Origin: Candidatus Avelusimicrobium aviculae
GTDB lineage: Bacteria > Elusimicrobiota > Elusimicrobia > Elusimicrobiales > Elusimicrobiaceae
Length of the DNA stretch: 34,436 nucleotides
Assembly (NCBI GenBank): GCA_944324655.1
Contig: CALUXF010000017.1
Span: forward strand, 1-34,436
Direction of reading: 5' to 3'
Part shown: positions 23,771-32,592 of the stretch, piece by piece
Layout: every line of letters begins with the position of its first letter
How positions within the stretch are numbered: the first letter of the stretch is position 1
The notes under the pieces: generated by a model
The model's database searches: none
The model's input: only the letters and a program-made list of their open reading frames with translations
Told to the model about the DNA's origin: nothing
Program-made: the position numbers and the translations under genes

Positions 23771-26008
23771 TTAATTTAATTTTCCTACCAAGTCCAGCGT
23801 TATATTATTTAAAGCGCCTATTAATTTGTTTGTGGAAACATCCACCTGAAACAAATATACCACCGGCTCCAGGCGGGTCTTGCTTATCCGGTATTTTACA
23901 ATATATACATTATTGTGCAGCGGCGTGGCGGACCAAACCGCACTATACCCGTCAGCCAGTTTGCTTTTATAAATCCTATCAAAATAATCAGCTATTTTTC
24001 CATTAGAATTGGGCAATTCATAATTTTTTACAACCTGAAGCGCCGTATCCTGCGGAGAGACTTCCGGCGCTTTGGGCGCGGGCGGCGCGGATGGAACGCT
24101 GGGCGCAGACAAAACTTCCTGTGCGGAAGGAACGTCCGGTGCGGCGTCAGGCATTAGTTCTTCCACGGCAAGGCCTTCCTGCACAATACTGGGCGTTTGC
24201 TGTTTGCCGGAAACCACCGCTTGCTGGTGGCCAAACAACCATAATAGCCCCAAAAGCGCCAGTATAACCGCCAAAAAACCGGAAGCCCACATTAGTTTTT
24301 TTGAAGCGGGAATACGGGATTTTTCTTCTTTTATTTTTTCATTTAAAAATTTATCTATTTCCGCCGTTTTCTTTAAAGAGGGTTTAACCCGGTTTACCTG
24401 CGTCTCCACCACCGGGGCCACTTCTTTTATGGGTTCTTTTACTTCCGGAGTTTCCGTTACAGCCACCGCCCCTTTAAAAATTTCGTTTACAGGGTCTTTC
24501 CCGGCATTTTCTTTAGGCTGGGCGGGAACCGCCTGCTCTTGCTGCGCTTCTTGGGCGGGCGGCAGAGGCTCAGGTTTTTTTTCCGGTTCCGGGTTAGGAG
24601 CGGGCGCCTCTTGTTTGCCTTCCGGCGCAACCGTTAAAACGGGAGAGGCTTGCTTCTCTTTTTGTTCCGCGGCGCAAGCGGCGGGCGGAGTATCTTTTGG
24701 AGCGGCCGGCTCCGCCTGCGGGGCCGTGGCCGATTGGTCGGCAGGCAAAACCGGAATCTGCGCCTCTTTGGAAGGTTCCGGCATTTTATCTTCCGTCTGA
24801 GGCTGAAAAGTTTCCTCAGTTTTTGCTTTTATCTCTTTGGGAGAGTCCTTATCCGCTTGACGCACCACAGGCGGCGTTTCCTGCGGCTCTTTTACTAAAG
24901 GGATAGATCCTTCTTTCTTAGACGGGTCTTTCCCCTCCTGCAAGGACGGGGTTTCCCGCTCAACAGAAAGAGCCTCATCTTCCTGCAAAGATAAGGAAAT
25001 GCCCTGTGATAAAGTGTTAGGCAAAGGGGCCGCTTCCAAGGTTGGTTCTTCCTGCTGGTCCGCGTGAGATAAAGGAACGGAGGAAACTTCTTCCGCCGTT
25101 TCTTTTTCCTCCGCCAAAACAGGGGCGGAAACGGCGGGCGTTTCTTGCGGTTCTTCAGTTTTGGCAAAGTCAGAAACCGGTTGAGTCTCTTGTTTTAAAG
25201 AAGATTCTTTTACGTCTTGTAAAATATTTTCTTTCTCTTGGGAAGCCGGGGTCTCCGGTTCGCCGGGTTGCTCCGCGGACGTTTGCGGCGGGACAGGCGC
25301 TTCTTGCACATCCGCATTTTCGTCCCGTTTTTTACGGATGCGATATTTGGGGTGGAAAGGCTCTTCTTGAGGTTGCCCCGCCAATACTATGGGCACCTGC
25401 TGGGTGATAGGCTCCACCCCCGCCAAATCATCTTCTAGGGAGCCTTGCTTGTCAGACAAATCTTCCTTCGCGGTAAAAGCATCAAAGGGATCATCTTCCA
25501 GCACGGATTCTTTTCCTATGCCGGAAGGCGGCTGGGTTTGGGCAAACTGGCTTTTTAATGCGCGGGCCAGATTCATGTCAGAATTTTCGCTTGGGTCCGG
25601 TATGCCCAAAATATTGCCCAGGTCCTCACCCTTGATATTATTAAAATAGTCTTCTATCGGGCCGGGTTTAGCGGGCGCATGCGCCGGAAAATGCAAATTC
25701 TCGGCCGGCTCCTGCGCTACGGGTTGTTCGGGAGATATGATGGGAGATTTTTCTTCCAACAGGGTGTTTAACTCCTCTTCAAAAACATCCTGCTTTTCCA
25801 CATCGCTTAATACAGGGGAGGCAAACTGCGCAATGGGTGTTTCAAAATGGAAATCATCGTATGAAGCGGCCTCTCTCCAAGCGGCAGACTCCTCCCCTTG
25901 TGATTCGGGGCACACCAAACTGTGGGGGCCAAATCCCTCCCGCTCCATTAACTCCTGAAGCGGGAAAGGACCCACCACATCACCATTTTCGAAAACCCAA
26001 TATCTCAT
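23771..26008 (-). CDS. GYF-domain protein with long disordered region, one TM helix and outward C-terminal domain
   Basis: I do not recognise a named family for the whole protein. Residues 1-50 form a GYF_2-like domain (WVFENGDVVGPFPLQEL, then AAWREA). Residues about 50-530 are Pro/Glu/Ala/Gln-rich and probably disordered. A basic stretch (KPSLKKTAEIDKFL, then KEEKSR) precedes a single membrane helix near 573-593 (LAVILALLGLLWLFG). About 65 Ala/Pro/Val-rich residues lead to a compact C-terminal domain (about 655-745; YSAVWSATPLHNNVYIVKYR). There is no signal peptide, so the expected topology is N-terminus in cytoplasm, C-terminus outside. AAGGAA precedes ATG 26008. Position next to pilT suggests a role in pilus assembly, localisation or regulation, which is inference. 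Confidence 0.75.
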   Translation of the reverse strand: MRYWVFENGDVVGPFPLQELMEREGFGPHSLVCPESQGEESAAWREAASYDDFHFETPIAQFASPVLSDVEKQDVFEEELNTLLEEKSPIISPEQPVAQEPAENLHFPAHAPAKPGPIEDYFNNIKGEDLGNILGIPDPSENSDMNLARALKSQFAQTQPPSGIGKESVLEDDPFDAFTAKEDLSDKQGSLEDDLAGVEPITQQVPIVLAGQPQEEPFHPKYRIRKKRDENADVQEAPVPPQTSAEQPGEPETPASQEKENILQDVKESSLKQETQPVSDFAKTEEPQETPAVSAPVLAEEKETAEEVSSVPLSHADQQEEPTLEAAPLPNTLSQGISLSLQEDEALSVERETPSLQEGKDPSKKEGSIPLVKEPQETPPVVRQADKDSPKEIKAKTEETFQPQTEDKMPEPSKEAQIPVLPADQSATAPQAEPAAPKDTPPAACAAEQKEKQASPVLTVAPEGKQEAPAPNPEPEKKPEPLPPAQEAQQEQAVPAQPKENAGKDPVNEIFKGAVAVTETPEVKEPIKEVAPVVETQVNRVKPSLKKTAEIDKFLNEKIKEEKSRIPASKKLMWASGFLAVILALLGLLWLFGHQQAVVSGKQQTPSIVQEGLAVEELMPDAAPDVPSAQEVLSAPSVPSAPPAPKAPEVSPQDTALQVVKNYELPNSNGKIADYFDRIYKSKLADGYSAVWSATPLHNNVYIVKYRISKTRLEPVVYLFQVDVSTNKLIGALNNITLDLVGKLN

Positions 26009-26038
26009 GCCGTTCCTTCCGGGTCCGGCCCGGACTGT

Positions 26039-27502
26039 TTACTTACACAAAGCCACGGCGGCTTTTAAACGCGCAACCACGGTATCTTTGCCCATATACT
26101 CCAACATCTTAAACAAAGTGGGCCCGTGGGTGCGGCCGGAAACAGCCACGCGCACCGGGTGGAAAATCTGCCCGGCCTTCATGCCGTTTTCTTTGGCGTA
26201 GGAACGGGCGGCCGTTTCCAAATTGGCTTCTGTAAAATCGGCCAAATCCCCGTATACTTTTGCCATGCCTTCCAACACGCTTTTGGCTTCCGGCTTGGCA
26301 AAAACTTTTTCCAGCGCTTCGGCTTCAAACTTTGGTTCTTCAAAGAAGAAGCGGATTAAATCCGGTATTTCCGTCAGTAGTTTATACTTTTCCTGCTCCA
26401 GGCCGATAATGCCTTCCAAGCGGGAGCGTTCCACTTTGGAAACGTCAATTCCCGCCGCCGTGATAAACGGCAAAGCCAAATCCGTTAACCGGGAAAGCGA
26501 AGTATGGCGGATATATTCCCCGTTCATCCAGTTCAGTTTTTCCGGGTCCATAACGGCCGGGCTGGGCTGACAGCCGGAAATATCAAATTTTTCTTCCAAT
26601 TCTCCCGGGGCAAAAAGCTGTTGGGAATCCGGGGTGGACCAGCCAAGCAGCGCCAAATAGTTTTTAAGCGCTTCCGGCAGGTATCCCATCTTTTGGAACT
26701 CCACCACATTGGTCGCGCCGTGGCGTTTGGAAAGTTTTTTGCCGTCCGGCCCGTGAATCATAGACAAGTGGGCAAAAATAGGTTCTTTCCAGCCCAGCGC
26801 GCGGTAAATTTGAATTTGCGCCGGCGTGTTGGAAATGTGGTCATCGCCGCGGATCACATGCGTCATACGCATTAGGTGGTCGTCCACCACTACGGCAAAG
26901 TTATAGGTGGGGTATCCGCTGGTTTTTTGGATAACCAAATCATACAAATCTTTGCTGGCAAATTTTACATGCCCGCGAATCATGTCATCCCATTCCACGT
27001 CCCCTTCCTGAGGCATGCGGAAGCGGATAACGTACTTGCGCCCCTGGGCTTCCAACTCCGCTTGCTGCTGGGGGGTTAAATCCCGGCATTTGCCGCTGTA
27101 CTTAGGCGGGCGGTGCTCCGCCAGGCATTTTTGGCGGTTGGCTTCCAACTCTTCTTCGGTGCAATAGCATTTGTAGGCTTTGCCTTCGGCAAGAAGCTGG
27201 TCAATATATTTTTTATAAATGCCCATATCGGCGCGCTGGGCTTGGTAATAAGGCGTATCCGGCCCTTTGGAAGTACCGTCTGGCATAGGGCCTTCGTCCC
27301 AATTTAACTGCATCCACTGCATTCCTTCAAAAATAGCGTCCGTAGAGGCTTGGGTGGAGCGTTCCTCGTCCGTATCCTCAATACGTAACAAAAACGTGCC
27401 TTTATTCTTTTTGGCGAAAAGGTAGTTAAAAAGCGCAGTACGAACCCCGCCTATATGCAAAAACCCGGTTGGGGACGGGGCAAATCTCACTCTTACTGTC
27501 AT
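26039..27502 (-). CDS. gltX: Glutamyl-tRNA synthetase
   Basis: This class I synthetase charges tRNA-Glu. The start RVRFAPSPTGFLHIGGVRTA carries the HIGH box as HIGG (residues 16-19). RIEDTDEERS follows, then a cysteine-containing segment (CYCTEEELEA) near residue 110, and the KMSKS equivalent KLSKR near residue 255. At 487 residues it has the normal GluRS length with a helical anticodon-binding C-terminus. AGAGGAATT precedes the ATG. The GYF-domain gene starts 30 bases downstream, so it probably shares the transcript. Confidence 0.97.
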   Translation of the reverse strand: MTVRVRFAPSPTGFLHIGGVRTALFNYLFAKKNKGTFLLRIEDTDEERSTQASTDAIFEGMQWMQLNWDEGPMPDGTSKGPDTPYYQAQRADMGIYKKYIDQLLAEGKAYKCYCTEEELEANRQKCLAEHRPPKYSGKCRDLTPQQQAELEAQGRKYVIRFRMPQEGDVEWDDMIRGHVKFASKDLYDLVIQKTSGYPTYNFAVVVDDHLMRMTHVIRGDDHISNTPAQIQIYRALGWKEPIFAHLSMIHGPDGKKLSKRHGATNVVEFQKMGYLPEALKNYLALLGWSTPDSQQLFAPGELEEKFDISGCQPSPAVMDPEKLNWMNGEYIRHTSLSRLTDLALPFITAAGIDVSKVERSRLEGIIGLEQEKYKLLTEIPDLIRFFFEEPKFEAEALEKVFAKPEAKSVLEGMAKVYGDLADFTEANLETAARSYAKENGMKAGQIFHPVRVAVSGRTHGPTLFKMLEYMGKDTVVARLKAAVALCK

Positions 27503-27542
27503 AATTCCTCTTTATATAAAGTAAAACTGCAAATACAAATAT

Positions 27543-27548
27543 ATTATA
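27543..27548 (-). promoter_or_regulatory. -10 hexamer of the gltX-GYF-pilT transcript
   Basis: On the minus strand TATAAT lies 40 bases before the gltX ATG. The predicted leader is about 35 bases with AGAGGA. No clear -35 is visible. Confidence 0.4.
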
Positions 27549-27567
27549 CTTATTATGGAAAATTTTT

Positions 27568-27573
27568 TAAAAT
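27568..27573 (+). promoter_or_regulatory. -10 hexamer upstream of the metallophosphoesterase gene
   Basis: TAAAAT predicts a start near 27580 and a leader of about 61 bases. The leader contains the palindrome CCCGCGCGCGGG (27584-27595) and GGCCGCGGGCC followed by six T residues, before AGGAG at 27629-27633. Confidence 0.3.
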
Positions 27574-27641
27574 ATAAATAAATCCCGCGCGCGGGTAACA
27601 TTGCCCCGGCCGCGGGCCTTTTTTGCACAGGAGCCGTTTTC

Positions 27642-28715
27642 ATGTTTTTTTGGATAATGACCGTAGGTCTTTTTTTTATGCAATTTACAGCCGGCGTTTG
27701 GCTGCATGTGGCTTTTCCGTCCGTACCGCTTAAATGGGCGGCGCTCATTATACCGTTTCTTTTGTCCGTCTTTGTACGTTTTGGCATGACGTATACGCGC
27801 ACCCACTTCGGCGTGTGGGAAAGCGTGCTGTATTATGTTGCCAACGCCTGGGTGGGGCTGGCGTTTATTATATTTTGCGCAAGCCTTATTTTCTTGGCAT
27901 TGCACGGTTTGCTTTTGCTTTGCCGGTGCAATATCATTCGTTTTTTAGGGCCGGCCAGCCTAGTGATAATGGTTGTCTTGTGCGCCTTGGCCATGTGGAA
28001 CGGGCTGAAAACTCCCGCCATAAAATACGTGGACGTGCATATAGACGGCGCACCCGAATTAAAAGCGGCGGTTTTGTCTGATACGCATTTAGGGGTAGGT
28101 GTCAGTTTAAAACGCTTTGAACGCGCGCTGGAAAAACTGCAAAAAGAAAAACCGGATTTGCTTTTGGTGTTGGGAGACGTTTTTGAGTACGGCCCCGGTA
28201 AAGATAGCTACGCCCAAGCGTTGGCCCGGTTTGAAGCCCCTTTAGGCAAATACGGCGTATTGGGAAACCATGAATATTACACCGGGTATGAAAATTCCCT
28301 GCGTTTTTACCGCCAAAGCGGCATTGCTCTGTTGCAAAACGAAACGGCCCGCCCAATGGAAAATTTAACCATTGCCGGGGTAAAAGACGTACGCACCGCC
28401 CGCGTCAAAGAGCAGGACGTAACCCAATTATTGGCCTCCATTCCCGCCGGGGACGCCATCTTTTATTTAAGCCACCAGCCCCTTTTGGTTCAAACCGCGG
28501 CGGACGCCGGAGCCGGCCTGATGTTAAGCGGGCACACGCATAACGGACAGATATTTCCTTTCAATTTCTTGGTAAAATGGCAGTATCCGTATGTGTACGG
28601 GCTGTATCCCGTGGGACACATGAATTTATACGTCACTTCCGGCTGGTTTTATTGGGGCATGCCGCTTAGGCTGTTTGCCCCGGCGGAGATGGCGGTCATC
28701 CGGGTAAACGCATGA
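27642..28715 (+). CDS. Membrane-anchored calcineurin-like metallophosphoesterase (YkuE/YaeI-type)
   Basis: Four hydrophobic helices occupy residues 1-120, and a metallophosphoesterase domain follows. Metal-site motifs in order are SDTHLG (D147, H149), GDVFE (D179, with Glu where the usual second Asp stands), GNHEYY (N209, H210), LSHQP and SGHTHNGQ (H298, H300). The family hydrolyses phosphoester or pyrophosphate bonds, and some members act on UDP-sugar lipids or phospholipids. The substrate cannot be read here. AGGAG precedes the ATG by eight bases. The stop overlaps the start of the NagZ-like gene as ATGA, so both are made together, suggesting an envelope-related substrate (inference). Confidence 0.85.
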   Translation: MFFWIMTVGLFFMQFTAGVWLHVAFPSVPLKWAALIIPFLLSVFVRFGMTYTRTHFGVWESVLYYVANAWVGLAFIIFCASLIFLALHGLLLLCRCNIIRFLGPASLVIMVVLCALAMWNGLKTPAIKYVDVHIDGAPELKAAVLSDTHLGVGVSLKRFERALEKLQKEKPDLLLVLGDVFEYGPGKDSYAQALARFEAPLGKYGVLGNHEYYTGYENSLRFYRQSGIALLQNETARPMENLTIAGVKDVRTARVKEQDVTQLLASIPAGDAIFYLSHQPLLVQTAADAGAGLMLSGHTHNGQIFPFNFLVKWQYPYVYGLYPVGHMNLYVTSGWFYWGMPLRLFAPAEMAVIRVNA

Positions 28716-30397
28716 AAAAATGGATATTTTTAATACTGGCATTATGGCCGTTGGCCGCCGCCGCGCAAATAAAGTTTGAAGACCTGAGTTTTGAGGAAAA
28801 ACTAGGCCAAACCTTGGTGGTATTTGTAGACGTAGACAGCGCAGAACAAAACCGCAAAGCCATTGAAGAAGGCAAAATAGGCGGGGTGCTGATACAGTGG
28901 GGAAATTACTCCCTCCCCCAAACCAAAGAATTGGTAGCCAAGCTGCAGTCTTGGGCCGCCAAAAGCCCGCATAAAATACCGCTGCTTATTTCTATCGATT
29001 ATGAAGGCGGCACCGTATACACCCCCATCACGCTGGGTTTTGAATATTTGCCTACCAACATGATGCTTTCCGCCACGCAGGACGAGGAAGCCGCCGCCAC
29101 TGTGGCCTATTTAGCCGGGTTGGAACTACGCCGCGCGGGCGTACACATCAACTTTTCCCCCGTATTAGACGTAAACAGCAACCCGCATAATCCCATTATC
29201 GGCGTGCGCTCTTTCGGGTCCGACCCGGACAATGTAACCAAGATGGGTTTGTCTTTAATGAACGGGTTTAAGGCTTCCGGCATTATCAGCGTGGTGAAAC
29301 ATTTCCCGGGGCACGGGAACACGACCGTAGATTCCCACTACAAAGTGCCTGTGGTGCACGATAAGCTGGACGTGATGGAAAAAACCCACTTAACCCCATT
29401 TGCCCAAGCCATACGGCACCAGGTCCCCGGTGTTATGACCGGGCACATTTTATATCCGGAGCTGGATATTAATAATATTGCCACTTTCTCCCGCCCGATT
29501 TTGCACGATTTGCTGCGTGAAAAAATGGGCTTTAACGGCTTTGTGGTAACAGACAGCTTAGATATGAAAAGCACCACTTTTTTCTGTAAAATACCGGATT
29601 GCGCCGTCAAAGCCTTAAACGCGGGGGCCGATATGCTTTTGCTGGGCAGATACATCAAAATAAACACCGTTTTTAACCGGATAAAAGAACAAATTTTAAA
29701 CCAAAAAAGCACCGCGCGTATGGAGGAAGCTTCCCGGCGCATATTTAATTTAAAGAAAGAGCTGGGGTTGTTAGACGGGCCCCTCCCCGTCCCCAGCCCT
29801 ACGGACAAAGCTTACCGCGCCGCCCTGCAGGACGTGAGCGACAAAGCCGTCACCCTGGTGCGCAACCGCCGCAATCTGCTTCCGTTCAAACCCGCCCGGG
29901 CGGACGGCAAAAAGCCCTCCGTTTGCGCCGTGTTTTTCGCCCCCTCCCGCTTTGCGGATCAGTTACCCAGTTTCAGCAAACCATTTTTAGAAAGCGGCTG
30001 GGACGTACGCACCTATAACGCCGCCCTTTCTCCGCGCGCCAAAGACAGCCAACGCGCCGCCCAATGCGCCAAAGGAGCGGACCTTTTGGTAGTCACCAGC
30101 CTGCAATGGGCGGATAAAACAAATATCAACCAAAAAAACGCCATTAACGGGCTGATAAAAGAAAACCCAAACACGGTTTTCATTTCTACCATGAGCCCGT
30201 ACGACATTTCCAAATATCCCGAAGCGGATACGGTACTTGCCACTTACGGCTTAAGCCGCTACTCCTTGCAAAGCGCGGCAAAAATTATTTTAGGTGAACT
30301 TGAGCCCCACGGCACTTTGCCCGTGGAACTGGAAGAAGCAGATTACGGAGCCACGTCCTTGCGGGAAGAGCGGCACGCTTTGCGGCGTTCGTTATAA
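28712..30397 (+). CDS. nagZ: Exported GH3 beta-N-acetylglucosaminidase, NagZ-like with C-terminal domain
   Basis: NagZ-type GH3 enzymes cleave terminal N-acetylglucosamine from muropeptides. Residues 1-19 form a Sec signal peptide ending AAA before QIKF. The TIM barrel shows IDYEGGTV, the loop KHFPGHGNTTVDSH (K196 to H209) with the D207-S208-H209 acid/base dyad, and nucleophile D281 in VVTDSLDM. A second alpha/beta domain starts near residue 365 (AVTLVRNRRNLLPFK), as in the two-domain enzymes of Gram-positive bacteria. Length is 561 residues. The signal peptide is unusual for a diderm, where NagZ is normally a cytoplasmic single-domain protein of about 340 residues. The 3' end overlaps the convergent DedA gene by 55 bases. 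Confidence 0.88.
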   Translation: MKKWIFLILALWPLAAAAQIKFEDLSFEEKLGQTLVVFVDVDSAEQNRKAIEEGKIGGVLIQWGNYSLPQTKELVAKLQSWAAKSPHKIPLLISIDYEGGTVYTPITLGFEYLPTNMMLSATQDEEAAATVAYLAGLELRRAGVHINFSPVLDVNSNPHNPIIGVRSFGSDPDNVTKMGLSLMNGFKASGIISVVKHFPGHGNTTVDSHYKVPVVHDKLDVMEKTHLTPFAQAIRHQVPGVMTGHILYPELDINNIATFSRPILHDLLREKMGFNGFVVTDSLDMKSTTFFCKIPDCAVKALNAGADMLLLGRYIKINTVFNRIKEQILNQKSTARMEEASRRIFNLKKELGLLDGPLPVPSPTDKAYRAALQDVSDKAVTLVRNRRNLLPFKPARADGKKPSVCAVFFAPSRFADQLPSFSKPFLESGWDVRTYNAALSPRAKDSQRAAQCAKGADLLVVTSLQWADKTNINQKNAINGLIKENPNTVFISTMSPYDISKYPEADTVLATYGLSRYSLQSAAKIILGELEPHGTLPVELEEADYGATSLREERHALRRSL

Positions 30398-31017
30398 AAC
30401 TCAAACACCGCCGGCAGACAGGAAAGCACAATAATGGCCACTATAACATAGTGGAAATGGTTTTGCACCACAGGCAAATCCGCAAAGAAATAGCCGCCCA
30501 AGGTAAACAAAAGCACCCACAGCGCGGCCCCTATTAAGTTGTAAGAAGCAAAGTGGAAATAGGTCATTTTCCCTATTCCGGCCACAAACGGGGCAAACGT
30601 GCGGATAATGGGGATAAAACGCGCCAAAATAATTGTTTTACCGCCGTATTTTTCATAAAAAGAGTGGGCTTTGTTTAAATGGTCTTTGTTTAAAAAAATA
30701 CTGTCTTTGCGGGTAAACACTTTGGGGCCGAACCATTTGCCTATTTCATAATTGCAAAAATCTCCTAGTACGGCGGCGGCAAACAGCACGGGAATTAATA
30801 TCCACAAATCAATGGGGCTGCCGGCGGTAGCGGCCAGCGCGCCGCACGCAAAAAGCAGGGAATCCCCCGGCAGAAACGGCGTAACCACCAGGCCCGTTTC
30901 ACAAAAAACCACCACAAAAAGCACCACGTACAGCCAAACGCCCATCATACCGGCCCAGGCGTTAAGATGCGCGTCTAGATGTAAAAAAATATCCACTATT
31001 TGAGCTAAAATTTCCAT
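30343..31017 (-). CDS. DedA family membrane protein
   Basis: DedA proteins move undecaprenyl phosphate and related lipids across the inner membrane and support envelope homeostasis. The 224-residue protein has the family features: ETGLVVTPFLPGDSLLFACG near residue 40, LGDFCNYEIGKWFGPKVF near 85, and ARFIPIIRTFAPFVAG near 132, the conserved arginine stretch. Several hydrophobic segments follow, with a basic C-terminus. The ATG follows the -10 hexamer after six bases and lacks a Shine-Dalgarno sequence. It is followed by nagZ in the opposite direction with 55 bases of overlap and no visible terminator between them. Confidence 0.92.
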   Translation of the reverse strand: MEILAQIVDIFLHLDAHLNAWAGMMGVWLYVVLFVVVFCETGLVVTPFLPGDSLLFACGALAATAGSPIDLWILIPVLFAAAVLGDFCNYEIGKWFGPKVFTRKDSIFLNKDHLNKAHSFYEKYGGKTIILARFIPIIRTFAPFVAGIGKMTYFHFASYNLIGAALWVLLFTLGGYFFADLPVVQNHFHYVIVAIIVLSCLPAVFEFYNERRKACRSSRKDVAP

Positions 31018-31023
31018 ACTTAT

Positions 31024-31032
31024 ATTTTAACA
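31024..31032 (-). promoter_or_regulatory. Extended -10 of dedA, predicting a leaderless transcript
   Basis: On the minus strand TGTTAAAAT is followed by ATAAGT and then ATG at 31017. The nine-base element and the spacing are identical to those of uvrC. No -35 hexamer is evident. Confidence 0.5.
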
Positions 31033-31060
31033 AAAGCAAACCGCTGTTTGGGATTTGCCA

Positions 31061-31092
31061 TAAAAAAGCCGCCCTGTTTCCCCAGGGCGGCT
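31061..31092 (-). terminator. Intrinsic terminator of the nucleoside transporter gene
   Basis: On the minus strand a 10-bp stem, AGCCGCCCTG/CAGGGCGGCT, is followed by six T residues. Confidence 0.88.
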
Positions 31093-31110
31093 AAGCAAAA
31101 CAAAGCGGTT

Positions 31111-32430
31111 TTAGTTGGCTTGCGGCTCGTGTTTATATTTAAACACCAGCGCGAACAATACCATAACCACTAAGGAGAACCCCGCGAAAACAAACCAGCA
31201 ATTGCTCCACCCTTGCACAATGGTTTGGGACAAATCCGCCGGATACGTCTGCCCCGCAGGCAGCATGCCGTGTACGGCGGTATAAGCATTAATATGCACG
31301 TTAACCAGTTTGTTAATCACCCATTGGGCGCCCAGCGTACCAATCATAGCGCCAAAGCCGTTGGTCATCAACATAAACACGCCCTGCGCGCTGGAGCGGA
31401 TGGAAGGATCCGTCTCTTTATCCACAAACAAAGAACCGGACACGTTAAAGAAATCAAACGCCACCCCATATACAATCATGGATAACACCAACATGGTAAT
31501 GCCCAGCCCGGTGGTAGGGTTGCCTATGCCAAACAAACCAAAGCGCAGCACCCACGCCCCCATACTGATCAGCATCACCCGTTTAATGCCAAAATGTTTC
31601 AGCGCAAAGGGAATAAGCAAAATACACAAGGTTTCCGATATTTGGGACAGAGAAATCAACGCATTGGCGTTGTTAGCCCCCCACGAACCGGTGAACCCCG
31701 CCAAAGAGTTAAACCCATTGATAAACGGGTTGGCATAGGCGTTGGTAATTTGCAAGGACATGCCTAAAAGCATAGAGAAGATAAAGAAAATTGCCATCTT
31801 TTTTTCTTTAAACAAAGCAAACGCTTTTAAGCCCAACGCTTCGGACAAAGATTTGGCTTTGTCTTTGCATACGGGGCAGGCCGGCAAAGTAAACGCATAC
31901 ACGGCCAGCACAATCCCCAACGCCGCGGAAAAATACCACTGCATATAATTGTTTTGAAAGCCGGTAAAGTTGGAGATCAACATGGCGCAAATAAAACCCA
32001 CCGTGCCGAACACGCGGATGGGCGGGAAAGCCGCCACCGTATCCAACCCCGCCTGGCGCAAAGCAGTATACGCCACAGAGTTAGACAGCGCCAACGTGGG
32101 CATATAAAACGCCACGCTAAGCGTGTATAAGGTATAAACGGGAGTGAAATGCACTTGCGGCAAAGAACCCATGTATCCGGCCGCGGCCAAAAAAGCCGCC
32201 GCCAAGAAATGGCACAGCCCTAATAATTTTTGGGCGGGGATCCAACGGTCCGCCACAATACCGATAACGGCCGGCATAAACAGGGACACAAAGCCCTGCG
32301 TGGCGAAAAACAAACCAATATTTTCCGCCAGACCCACATTGGCCAAAAACGCGCCCATGGAAGTCAAATACGCCCCCCAAACGGCATATTGGAGGAAGTT
32401 CATTACGGTAAGACGGGTTTTAATGTACAT
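31111..32430 (-). CDS. MFS transporter, nucleoside:H+ symporter (NupG/XapB-like)
   Basis: The 439-residue protein has about twelve hydrophobic segments. Matching features of the NHS family include an N-terminal RLTVMNFLQYAVWGAYLTSMG, a loop with ADRW, FPPIRVFGTVGFI near residue 145, and SSAQGVFMLMTNGFGAMIG in the second half. Family members import nucleosides with protons. The start is ATG 32430 (MYIKTRLTV) with AAGGGA upstream; an alternative start 12 codons earlier is less likely. It is monocistronic with a strong terminator. Nucleoside import would fit a host-associated bacterium with reduced biosynthesis, which is inference. Confidence 0.82.
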   Translation of the reverse strand: MYIKTRLTVMNFLQYAVWGAYLTSMGAFLANVGLAENIGLFFATQGFVSLFMPAVIGIVADRWIPAQKLLGLCHFLAAAFLAAAGYMGSLPQVHFTPVYTLYTLSVAFYMPTLALSNSVAYTALRQAGLDTVAAFPPIRVFGTVGFICAMLISNFTGFQNNYMQWYFSAALGIVLAVYAFTLPACPVCKDKAKSLSEALGLKAFALFKEKKMAIFFIFSMLLGMSLQITNAYANPFINGFNSLAGFTGSWGANNANALISLSQISETLCILLIPFALKHFGIKRVMLISMGAWVLRFGLFGIGNPTTGLGITMLVLSMIVYGVAFDFFNVSGSLFVDKETDPSIRSSAQGVFMLMTNGFGAMIGTLGAQWVINKLVNVHINAYTAVHGMLPAGQTYPADLSQTIVQGWSNCWFVFAGFSLVVMVLFALVFKYKHEPQAN

Positions 32431-32547
32431 AAAGATTTTCCCTTTCGCCGGCAGGCCTGAGGCCACGGCGGCAAAAGCGGATATAACCTCCGGTAAGATA
32501 AGAACAACTGGTGCAGCGGTGCTTCCCTTGTATTGTACAAAAAAATA

Positions 32548-32553
32548 TATAAT
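32548..32553 (+). promoter_or_regulatory. -10 hexamer of the yajQ-TPR transcript
   Basis: TATAAT within an AT-rich run. The predicted leader starts near 32560 and contains AGGAG at 32581-32585. No properly spaced -35 is found. Confidence 0.4.
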
Positions 32554-32592
32554 ATAGAAACCTAAAAAAGCTTTTACGCAAGGAGACCGTTT

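Noticed and set aside
24072-24800. 242-codon plus-strand reading frame
   Set aside because: It is antisense to the disordered region of the GYF-domain gene. Its Gly/Ser-rich content is a by-product of the Pro/Glu codons on the other strand.
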